From Phanerodontia chrysosporium (taxonomy: Eukaryota; Basidiomycota; Agaricomycetes; Polyporales; Phanerochaetaceae): DNA of 64,000 nt. A program made the position numbers and the translations under genes. Each line of letters starts with the position of its first letter. The stretch's first letter is position 1. Below the pieces are notes generated by a model. That model was not told where the DNA came from. It was given only the letters and a program-made list of their open reading frames with translations, and did not search any database. The stretch lies in the NCBI GenBank assembly GCA_001910725.1, contig MJGA01000010.1, forward strand, positions 248,001-312,000, written 5' to 3'. Positions 48,762 through 58,800 of the stretch are shown here, in pieces.

Positions 48762-49233
48762 TCATGACTCGTCGGGTGCCCGCAGCTCCTCGATTGGCAC
48801 GCGCACCAGACGTTCGCCCACGGGTTCCTGCGCTGATTGCTCATCCAGCTCTGAGCTCTTTTCGCGTGAAGCAACTGAGGGAAGCTCTTGTAAGCGTGAG
48901 ACATCAAGGCTGCAGGTGGAGCTTACGGAAGAGATTCAGAATCCTGAACATGTTGGGCCATTGCTCCATGACCTCGCCGCAGACTAGGACACTTCTTCAG
49001 CAGCACGACTGACAAGCAGTGACAAGGAACGTGCCTTTTCCGGCATCAGCCATGACCTCAAAGTCGTCCGCGAGCTCGTCCATGCGCTTCAAGAAGCGGG
49101 CGCTGGCCCGCTCGAGCGCGGCGACGGCCTCGAACTCTTTCTTCTTCTCTGCGAGCTTGGCGGCGGCAGCAGCGTTGTGCGGCTGGCCTGGTACGTGCGA
49201 CTGGCGCAGGGGAGCCATGGATTGGCGCATCAT
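48762..49233 (-). CDS. DAD2: DASH complex subunit Dad2 (126 aa)
   Basis: Exons 49233-49035, 48983-48927, 48886-48762 (381 nt in frame). The conserved core reads KKKEFEAVAALERASARFLK, then RMDELADDFEVMADAGK, VCGEVMEQWPNMFRILNLF, the Dad2 signature. Dad2 is part of the DASH/Dam1 ring that couples kinetochores to spindle microtubules. The first intron seems to use a GC donor (AAAAG|GCACGT, 49034-49033): this is the only joint that gives GKVCGEV in frame. The 40-nt second intron is at the short end. An alternative start one codon later (49230) is equally possible. Tail-to-tail with SCY1 (85 bases apart). The dispersed repeat copy 2 lies directly upstream, so its promoter or leader overlaps that repeat. 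Confidence 0.88.
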
Positions 49234-49236
49234 CGC

Positions 49237-49372
49237 TGCAGGCTGTGCATCCACGCGCCGGTTGTGCGCGCTTGTGGTGGAACGAAAGCAACAGGCACCG
49301 TGGGAACCCCGCGGGGGCACCCGTATTCGGCGCGCGGCGGGCCGTGGTGGCGTCGGGCGGATCAGCCATCAA
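49237..49372 (-). repeat. Dispersed repeat, copy 2
   Basis: Inverted relative to 19361-19510, about 80% identical by eye over 125 bp. It sits between the Dad2 start and the breakpoint of the duplicated FunK1 promoter (homology to 26290-26475 begins near 49385). Confidence 0.65.
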
Positions 49373-49499
49373 TAGTTGGCTGGGGTGTTTCCAGGTTTGG
49401 TAATTCGTAGTTCATGTTGCCTTTGTTCCCTCTCCTCACCACCCGTCGGCGGCCACCTCTCTCCGACAATGCCCAACGCTTTGAAGCGTCCCGCATCAG

Positions 49500-49530
49500 C
49501 AATGGCCACTTGCTGCGAGGCTTATAAGAC
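49500..49530 (+). promoter_or_regulatory. FunK1-type core promoter
   Basis: ATGGCCACTT (49502-49511) and CTTATAAG (49521-49528) ahead of the ATG at 49573, nearly identical to the promoter of the gene starting at 26287. Confidence 0.55.
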
Positions 49531-49572
49531 TCACCGAGCCAGATCAGAGAGGTCACAACTCCCTCTCTCATC

Positions 49573-52380
49573 ATGGCCGGCCTAATACCCGTGCGCAGAC
49601 CCAGAAACAAACTGTCTCGAACGTCTCTCACACACCCGCACAGCCGCGAAAGGCCGTCAGTACCCCGACAGACCTTGCCACAGAGCAGCTGCGCCATCTC
49701 GTCCTCGACGATCTGCAAGAGACCGTGCATCAGGTCGAATGGGAGTACTTTCAGCGGGCGATTCTTCCTCCCCGGCCGAAGCGATTCAAGACCAAGGCCG
49801 TTATCGACACATTAGTAGCAAACAAGACTCTGACGAAGGTACAGGACCAGCTATGCTGGACACAGTTCGCACAGTGCCCGCCGAAGCTGCGCACAGACGA
49901 CGAAGACAAGGTCTTCTCTAAGTTGCCGAACGTCTTCTCCGCTATACGCAGAGCGAGCGGATCATCCGCAACACAGGGGACCGAGTTCGTGTGTAACCCA
50001 AGGACTATACCTATCTCGTCGACGCGAGATAGCAACTCGAAACCAGACGGGTATTTCCTGCTGAACGAAGCCCCGTGGACCGCAAACACCCTCGATGGAT
50101 CGACGTGGTAGTACCTGCCGAGTTCAAGAAGGATGATAGCGAGAGCGAGATGAATCAGGTGAGCAGGTGCTATCCATCAGGGATTCTGAAACGTTTCTAA
50201 CCGAGTAGCCTGGTCACAGAACGCGACACAAATCCTGTGGTCGCTAACACACACCATGCGCGAGGACGCCCGCCGCCGCTTCGTTATCGGGTTCACCATT
50301 GAGAACACACGCATGCGGCTCTGGTTCGTAAGCAGGTCGGACGTATTGGTGTCTTACCCATCAACTTCATAACCGTGCGTACCCAGTCGATTGTCTTCAA
50401 CATCTGCCCTGCTCATTGAAGCCCCAGGATATTGAGAAGGTCATCGACTTTGTACTTCGCATGTCGTTCTCGTCGAAGGAGAATCTCGGGTTCGACCACA
50501 CTATCAAACGGCTCTGCACGCTTGACCGAGAAGGAGTCCGCAGTACGAGATCCGTGTCGCCAGGAAGTGGTATCGAACTCAACGACTCATCTCGAACATC
50601 GGGGCAGACGCCATCCGTGGCCGAGGCACCCGCGTCTGGGAGGTTCGGAAGCTGGACAAGAACGGGCAGGAAATTGGTCCCGCCCTCGTGCTCAAGGATT
50701 CCTGGGTCGACGCAGATCGCGACCGCGAGGCGGCAATTCTAAGAGAGATACGTAGGTCGTCCGCCAATGCGAGTGACAGTGCAGTCTTGGACACGTATCT
50801 TCTCCATGTCGAAAACTCTTGGGATGTCCGTAACTACTGCAAGAAAACGGACGACACGCGAACAACGATCCTGCGAGAGCCACTCCCGTCGATGAAGCAT
50901 ACGATTGACGTCAAGAAGTACCCCAAGCAACGCAAACCGACCAAAGCCAATATGCCGCCCCGCGGGGGCCCAGTAAACGCTCCGGAAGGACAAAATTCCC
51001 TGTCCGTGTATGCCGCGAAAGTTCACCACCGTGTGGTCTTCAAAGAAGTCGGGAAGACGATTATGGAGGCTGAAAATCTAGGGAATGCATTTCGCGCGTG
51101 ATGGGAAGTCGTGCTAGGTCGGTGGTTGCCTTTGTTCTGCGTCTCCCACTTCGTGCTGATCCTCGCTTTCAGTGCTGCGGACTATGCATCGCTGCGGTTG
51201 GGTGCATCGCGACATCAGTTGCGGCAACGTGCTCATAGTCAACGGCCGAGGTGTCTTGGCCGACGTCGAATATGCAAAACACCAGTCTGACGATCGGTCC
51301 CATAACGTGCGCACGGTACGTGTTCAATCCGATAACAACGCTTCATGACCTCATTTGCAAGTCTAGGGTACCGCCTACTTCATGGCCGTCGAGGTAGACC
51401 TTCACAGGTACCTCTACGACACAGAAAAAGCGTCGGAGAGCGCGATTGCCTCTCTCAATGACGAGCGTTTCAAGGATGACGAGGCAGAAGCTATGAGGAT
51501 GGTCGAGTGGAGTTTGAAGAACAAGGCCGACAGCTGGGACAGCTCTGATGAAGAAGATACTGAACAAGATGACACCCTCCCCGTTGGCGCCATGGCATTC
51601 AGACACAACCCGATACACGACATGGAGTCGCTCCTCTGGCTGGCACTCTACATTGTCCTTTGCTCCGACATGAGCAAGTGGGACGAATCTCTTGGCGAGG
51701 GAGAGTGGGCGCGGTACTCGCTGGCCCGGAGGAAGCTTGCTGAGAAGCTGTTCAACGACATTGGTACACGCCGCGACGCGATGTCACACTCGACCTCATT
51801 CCGAGCAGGATTGGAGCCGCTACACCCCCTGCTCCGCGCGATCTGCACCAAGCTCGACAAATACCGCGAGGAACTCGTCTCTCTGTACAAGGCCGCGGAA
51901 GCCGCGCAGGCGCGCGCCATGGCCGAGCTCGCAAGACAGCTGCAGGACGCTGGAACATCTGCTGTGGCCGATCGCATCGTCCCCGAGGCGGTCCCGTACA
52001 ACGTAGCGGTCAAGTCTGACTTCTACACCGTGGCGAGCAACACCTTCAACAGTCTTCGCAGAAGCAAGGTCTACCGCCCCAGTGCGACCAAACACATCTC
52101 GTTCAAGTCCCGCACAAGCCTCCTCTCGGACCAACAGCGAGACATGGTCACTCTGCTGGAGGCGGCTGAGACGCCGTCCCACATGCACACCATCGCTGAG
52201 GAGGAAGAGGGCAACGGCGAAGAGCCGCCCCGAAAGACTCGGCGACTCGATGGGCCGAGTCCAGAGGAGGTGGAGGCGGCGCGTAGCCGCAACAAGGAAC
52301 CACAACACCCGCGAATGAATCGCTCGACGATCAGCGCCGTAAATGGCGTCAAGTATTTCCAGAATTATCTGGCAGAATGA
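49573..52380 (+). CDS. FunK1 protein kinase, several one-base breaks (paralogue of 23476-26287)
   Basis: Exons 49573-50158, 50220-50374, 50428-about 51110, 51173-51315, 51367-52380. Direct comparison with 23476-26287 shows single-base losses at the fifth to third bases after the ATG region (GG for GGG, 49580), near 50073 (CCCC for CCCCC), 50348 and 50533, plus an unclear joint near 51100. Restoring one base in each makes exons 1 and 2 exactly 588 and 156 nt, as in the paralogue. Hallmarks: IRGRGTRVWEVRKL, LVLKDSW, HHRVVFKEVG, WVHRDISCGN, DVEYAKHQ, GTAYFMAVEV, FRHNPIHDMESLLW. The tail keeps the acidic DSSDEEDTEQDD and basic PRKTRRLDGPS patches. Exons 4-5 are fully open, arguing against long-standing decay. 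Confidence 0.85.
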
Positions 52381-54288
52381 TAAATATTGTCAGCATTGTG
52401 TATTTGTGCGCGAGTTTCCGTAAGAGCTGACGCTGCATGTCACCTCGAAAATTTGGAGCATGACTCTGTATATGATCCTCCACTTGACCGTAGTGGGATA
52501 CAGTGCAGGCCCGGCTGTGAAAATTTGAAAATTTGGCGATCGGCCGTTGCCGTGATGCGCTGATGACCGCCACGAGGGCTGCTCGTTCCCGAAAACGGTA
52601 ACCGTCTTACCTGTCAACTCTGCGGCGCACGTCCCTTGCAATTGCCAACTATCATGTGCTCCTCTGGCTCATAAAAAGCAATGTTTCTCAATTTCGTATG
52701 CGACTATAAACGTCTCCCGAACGGCGTCCACTTCAACTTGTCTTGACTTCAACTTCCCGTCTTTCCCTCAGCCGGATCTCAGAACTGTGATACGCATCCT
52801 TGCAACACATTGCTCAAATTCTGCGAACTGTACCTCTCAAAATGAAACATTAAATTTTCCTGTTGCATAGCGACTACTTGGTGCTAGGAGCGGGACAGTC
52901 GTGCAGGAGTCAGGACCGAAAATTACGCCTTACCATGCCTGACTGGTCGGAGAGCTGCACTTCCCGTTCGAAGAACATCTTTCACGGCTGTCAGCCACTA
53001 TCTGTATATGAGGTATCCCACTTTTCAAATAGGCGGTGGCTTCGATATGGAGAGACGCAGAAGTGAGTGCTGAACAAGGCTGGTTTGTGTGTCTTCAAGT
53101 TGTTCATATGACTTCGCAGCACTTTAGACGATGGCATACCCTGCCTTTCCTTCGCGCGGTACAAGCTTTTGCTGGACGCGCAAGTGCGGCGCAGATTGGG
53201 AACGCGTCGGATAGAAGTAAAGAGGAAAGGGATTACGCCCCAGGTGAGTGTATGCGGTCTTTGTATACGACTCATGTTCAACAAATTTCATAGGAAATTT
53301 TCAGGCGTTCAAATATGCCAACGTTAGCCCAGACAGGCTATGTTTGTGCTGCGTGACCTCGTCTCGCCAGTAATGCGGAGTTGTGGTGCGCATGGACCGT
53401 CTTGACACGCTTTGGAACCCAGAAACTCCGAATGTACGCTTCGTCGATGTGTCAGCGAGGGCATCGCGCAGGAGCCGTTGTCCCAGGCCAAGGTGGCGCA
53501 CCTTCACCCCCAGGTCTTGGAAGGAACGCCTCACCGTTGTATGCTTTACAACGAAGCCAGGGCCACGACCATGGAAGCGAGGAGTCTCGGTGAAGCTTTC
53601 AGTGAGCTTATAGAACTCTGCTAAGGTACGGAGAGTCTTCACAGTAGCCAAGACTGTCTGTTGATATCCCACCTCCTCGGATCTGCGCGGTCGGTGCACA
53701 GCTCGAAGTGGTACGCAGGATCCTTAGCAAGGCGTACGAGAGAGCAGAGTCCGACACGTCGAACCTGTTGTTCAAGAAGATACTCACTAACGAGTTCTCG
53801 ATACCCTCCGACCTAGCATAGCCGAGGATAACCCTGCACCAAACCTTTGCATGCTTGTTCTGGACCATCTCGCAGAATCTCTCTTGCAACTACGACCTGG
53901 AATTTGACTAAGGCTCTGTGTATTATGGTCAATCCGATAAATGCAACTATTCACGCTATTGTGACGATCCTAACTCTTCCTCATCAATAGGCGACTCTGT
54001 TCGGTCTGCTTCGGTATTGCGTCTGTCCTGGAGATCCGGGCACGTCAAGACTTTACTGTCCAGTTCCAAACGCGCGAGGCCGAATGACACCGGCTTTGAC
54101 TTTCCGTCATCGCGTTACGGGCTCTCCTGTCCCCTCGCCGCGTTTGAGATACCAGGTGCGCTCGACCCGTGACCGTGACCGCGTGTCTACGTGGATTCTC
54201 ACGCACAGGGGCTCACACAGGCTCACACGTTTAAGTTGACTCTTCGTACGAGCGAGCTGCAACCGCGGAGAGGAGCAATAGCTGAGCC
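52381..54288. other. Gene-poor 1.9 kb
   Basis: A minus-strand open stretch at 53301-53699 (132 codons) has plausible composition but no recognised domain or splice partners. Otherwise nothing is seen. Upstream of 54289 is the probable promoter of the metallo-hydrolase. Confidence 0.4.
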
Positions 54289-55323
54289 ATGGATGCCGCG
54301 TCGCCTCCACTTCCCCCGGACAGAGCGAACCAGGCGTACGTCATCGTGCATGCCCTGCTGGCCGGAGGGCTCTGGCTGCCGTACAAGGATGTCTTCCAGG
54401 ACAGCGTTAACGAGCCATCTGAGGTCGGCTCCGAAATTCCCTTCATTGCGTTCATGATCACGCACCCGACACACGGGCGGTCACTGTTCGACTTGGGTAT
54501 GCGCAAGGTACATCTCTCACCCGACTCACAAACGTCGACTTGTGCTCACAGTCGCTCTTCACAGCACGCGAAGGGATGGCCGCCCGGAGTTAAGGCTGCG
54601 CTCGATGAGTACAAGGTGTACCAGTATTGCGACGAGGACGTCGTGGACGTGCTGAGGAAGGGCGGCGTGGATCCCACAGAGATCACGAAGATCATCTACA
54701 GGTGGGTGACCACACGTCTTTTGTCGCTCATTCGCCGTCTTAACGCACCGCCAAACAGCCACCTCCACTGGGACCACGTCGGCGACCCGACGCCCTTCAC
54801 CGACGCCGAGATTGTCGTCGGCGCAGAGGCGCGGGTCCTCCTCGCGGACGCGTATCCCGCGAACCCGGACAGCTGGATCATGGCGCTCCCTGCGCACATG
54901 CGGGCGACCTTCGTCGACTTCACGGACGGCGCGCCATGGGGCCCGTTCGCTCGTGCAGTCGACCTGCACGGCGACGGCACGCTGTACCTCGTCGACACGC
55001 CTGGACACCTGCCCGGGCACGTCGCAGCCGCAGCCCGCATCGCACCGGGTGCCTTCGTCATCCTCGCGGGCGACACGTGTCACAACCGCGCGTGCTACGA
55101 CCCCGGCGCGCGTCTTGTGAGCGAGCGCAATCACCGCGACGTCGAGACTGCGCGCGCGACGGTGCGGCGTCTGGTGCGCCTCGATAGGGAGTATCCCGAG
55201 GCAGTTGTGCTCCTGGCGCATGATCAGCTGCGTAGAGAGGAGATGCCGTTTTTCCCTAAGGCGGATCTGCGTGAATGGGTGGAGAGGGAAGTTGAGAAGC
55301 GGAAGCAGGCGGTGAGGGCTTGA
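54289..55323 (+). CDS. Metallo-beta-lactamase-fold hydrolase, lactonase-like (306 aa)
   Basis: Exons 54289-54507, 54565-54701, 54759-55323 (921 nt in frame). Both introns (57 nt each) are multiples of three and open, so an unspliced 344-aa frame also exists; spliced, the metal-binding motif reads cleanly as SHLHWDHVGD (HxHxDH). Other ligands follow in order: GHLPGHV (His), LAGDTCHNRACYD (bridging Asp) and LLAHDQ (His). This matches the N-acyl homoserine lactonase-like branch of the superfamily common in fungi. No signal peptide, so probably cytosolic. Substrate unknown; lactones or related esters are candidates. Confidence 0.87.
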   Translation: MDAASPPLPPDRANQAYVIVHALLAGGLWLPYKDVFQDSVNEPSEVGSEIPFIAFMITHPTHGRSLFDLGMRKVHLSPDSQTSTCAHSRSSQHAKGWPPGVKAALDEYKVYQYCDEDVVDVLRKGGVDPTEITKIIYRWVTTRLLSLIRRLNAPPNSHLHWDHVGDPTPFTDAEIVVGAEARVLLADAYPANPDSWIMALPAHMRATFVDFTDGAPWGPFARAVDLHGDGTLYLVDTPGHLPGHVAAAARIAPGAFVILAGDTCHNRACYDPGARLVSERNHRDVETARATVRRLVRLDREYPEAVVLLAHDQLRREEMPFFPKADLREWVEREVEKRKQAVRA

Positions 55324-55873
55324 GGGTGGGGATGTCAATGCTAAGTCTTGGACGGCCAAAAGTCATCGTGCATGTCGGTCGGACGGTTTGGGTCACCGTA
55401 GTTGCTCATCGCAAGGCTGAAAACGCGTCTGTAGCTGCGGTGATTGTCTTTGGCGCACGCCATGCAGTATACGATGTATTCTCGTAACTAGTATTTTCAT
55501 GTCTTGACATCAGCAAAAAAATGGGTCGCAGATCTGGTATGGTAGGGATGGTAAGGCGACGGCAGCCAGACTAGCGCTGGCCTGCGATGGCAATGGCGCG
55601 CCAGTCTGGTATTGCCTGGCATTGCCTGGCCATGGCTCGTCGCTCTGATTTTGGCTGGCAATAGAGGTTCCATGAGTTTGCAGTCTGAGTACCGGTGATA
55701 TGTGCGTGACAGGCACTGGCCGACTCCGATCTGAAGTGGTAGACTTGCCGTCTTGTCCTTCCGACGCCAAGGAGGGTGCGTGCAGGGCGTAGGTTTTCAG
55801 TCCATAGCTAGCATACAGACGGTGCAACGAAATGTATCTTAGTACTAATAAACAAGTTAAACTTGGTATACAG
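55324..55873. other. Intergenic with short GCC(T/A)GGCA-type repetition
   Basis: Between 55565 and 55665 the words gcctggcat, gcctggc, ggcaatgg and tggcaata recur, partly inverted. No coding signal. It may include the 3' flank or terminal region of the adjacent Plavaka element, but I could not define terminal inverted repeats. Confidence 0.35.
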
Positions 55874-58800
55874 CTACAGCGAGGGCTCCATGTCCAAATC
55901 AATCACCACTCCATCCTCGCCGTCCTCGGGGCCCAGCCATCCTGCATCTGAGCCGCCCTCCTCGTCGGAATTGCCTGCGTCGCTCTCGTGCTCTGAGTCA
56001 TCTTCCTCGTCGCTGTACCCCACCTCGTCCTCGTCATCTTGATCGACAATGTCCTCTTCACGGACGTCTTCATGATCGATGCCCATCGTCTCGTCGGCGT
56101 GCTCTGGTGAAGGCTCCGAGACCTCGGCGGCCGCGGTTGCATCTGCTTGAGAAGAAACGTCAGTCTCCGGAGCAGCTGACGCGGCGGCAGCATGGTCGTC
56201 TTCCGTGTCCGAGTCTGCGTCGTCTCCCGAACTGCCAGAGAAACAGCCACGGATCCACTGCATTGCGTCCCGAATGCGGACAAGGAGCCGTGTTGCCTTG
56301 TGCCCAACACCGCCACCGAGGAACCGCATGAACATGTCACGATCTACAAAGCTAGAGTAGAGTGTGAACGTCATGCAGCTATATAACAAGTGGTACTCAC
56401 ATGCTAACATAGTAATAGGTGTAGTCGTCGTCCGCTTCCTTGTTCTTCGTTCTGCTGCGCACGATAGACGGTCCGAGAAGATCGTCGCGTCGTCCATGAG
56501 CGAATGCCGGTATGAGATGGACCGCGCGGATGACGACCTTTGGATCGAGGAAGCCAAAGGCACCAGGGACGTTGTTGGGGAGGAAGCCGATGCGCGGGAG
56601 ACGTCGAGTTTTGAAGCCGCGGCCATCGGGAGCTGAAGCGTCGTTCCCGAACCATCGGACCCAGAGAAAATCGACCGTCTCCCAGTCGTTACTGCGCGAC
56701 CCAGGGCCGGAGTACTTGACGACGGCACGGAAGACCTCGATTACTCGAGCATACCAATAGGGGTGGCGAGCCCATTCCGCGGCTGGATTTTCGTCCTCCT
56801 GCGAGAGGACCATGATGTCGGGGTGCGTCCTCGGATTGATGGAATCTTGATCGCGTCGCATGTCGTACGTCGTGTAATTGACCCGGAGGACCTTGTGGCG
56901 GTAGAGACGGTCGCTGCGGATCCGTAGCTGATCACGTTCTTCGTTGCTGAACTGATCCTCGTCAGGGTCGTACTCCCGACCGGTGAGCCGTGCGATAAGA
57001 TGGTCTTGCAATAACGGGACGAAATTCTAGGGCGGAGCGTGCATCAATGAGCTACTACTTCCACCAACGAAAGACTTCTCTCACCTCCAATGCTGGATCG
57101 CCTTCATTCTCGTGGAGCCATTTCGGAAGGCTGAGGAAGTGGTCGCAGGTGTCTGAGATGTGGTAGTGAGCCGCGAAAGATGTCGCCGGCAGAGGATCCT
57201 TCTCAGCGGCACCAAGTCCGCACTTTCTCGGCCTTCCGCGTCGACGGGGGGCCTCTGCTTGAGAAGAGGCAGCGCAGGTAGACGGCAGAGCCTCGACAGG
57301 CTCGGGTTGCTGCGCAGCTGACTTGGCATGGAGCGCGGCAGCCTTCGCCTGTTCCGTGGCGAGTTTGCCCTTCGCGTGTATGGCCTTGAGGAGGCGCTGA
57401 CGGCGGGTGCGTTTTGCGATCTGTGCGGCATGCCGTATCTTGTTCGTTCGAGCGTAAAATTTTTTGACAGAACGGTGCTCAAGCTCTCCCTGAAGAGATG
57501 TCAGAAACTCGAACAGTAAGCACCAGGAAGCAGGTTAAGGGACATACCGTTTGCGTAGAATAGCTTTCGGACGTGCCGTGGAGGCGGATAAAGTGCGGGA
57601 AGTGTCCGAGTGAATGCCACTTGAACGTCTTGAGGTTGAGGTATACGCGCCGAGCAGCCATGCTTATACTGCTTGCCGTGGTCTTGCCTGTCGAGGCCGC
57701 TGCCGCATCCTTTTTCGCGCGCCTTCGTCCTCGAGCAGCGACCTCTTTCGGAAGCTCTCGGGTGGGGATAGTTTCACATCGCCGAGCGAATCGACGCACT
57801 GCTGCGCCAAGGTTGCTTGTCGTAGCCTCGAGTATCTTCAGGGTGGTTTCCGTGTGCAGTCGGAGTTTGGCAAGTGCATGCCAAACCGCAAGTTCCCACA
57901 GCATGTCGAGCACGACCTTCTCGATGTCGGCTGGAAGAAGCCCTTCAATACAAGGAATAATGCACTGCAAAGGTGTCAATTGGCGCATTATACCATGCCG
58001 GAAGTCTGAGCTTACCTGCAGTATATCCTCGAAGTCTCTACCTGCAAGCTTCTTCAGTGCGGAGACATTTCCATGGAAGAGCCGGATCGTGGACCGTCCA
58101 AAGGGTGGGACTTTGCGAAACCTTGCACAAGAAAATAAGCCGCGCAATACTTGGCACTGGAGGCTAATTGTAAACTCACCTCTCATTGAACTCGCCGACT
58201 TTCTCATTCGCTACCTCGTACAAGACGCGCAGTAGATGCACCAGCAGGTGCTTCCAGACACCGAGTTCGAATTCATGAAGGAGGTCGACGACAAACATTG
58301 AATAGGCATTGAAGCCGAATGAGGCGAGACGGGTAGAAAAGGCGCTCTATAGAAGTGAAACGGGCCTCAGGGCAGTCTCTATCGCGAATTGAATGAGAAA
58401 CATACCCGGGTAGGCAGTAGGGAGGTTTTATCGAGGATGCGAGCCACCATGGCGCTACCGACACCGTAGCCGCGCTCGAAAATCCACTGCCTAGTCATTG
58501 AGATCTTGTCCCAGATGGTCGGTGAGTCCTTGCGTAGCTCTTTGCGCCGTGCCATATCAAGCTTAGTCCCCATGGCAGCAATGTTGGCTTTTTGAGCCAG
58601 ACATGCAGGGCATGGTGCTTGCGCTAGATACTTGATGCACGATAGACGAACTCTAAGTAACATTCGTGAGTCTGCGTAACTGGAAAGAAAGGCTTAAGAC
58701 ATACCGTTCTGGATAGTCTGCTGAGTACGTAAAGAACCGAGGAAAGATCCTGCGTGTGATGCCGTCGCCACATTTTACGAGAATGCCGTGCTCGTAGGCC

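Noticed and set aside
53301..53699. Minus-strand 132-codon open frame in the gene-poor region
   Set aside because: No recognisable domain and no supporting signals; could be chance in a GC-moderate region.
55565..55665. Terminal inverted repeat of the Plavaka element in the gcctggcat-rich stretch
   Set aside because: The words recur locally, but I found no matching inverted copy on the other side of the transposase gene.
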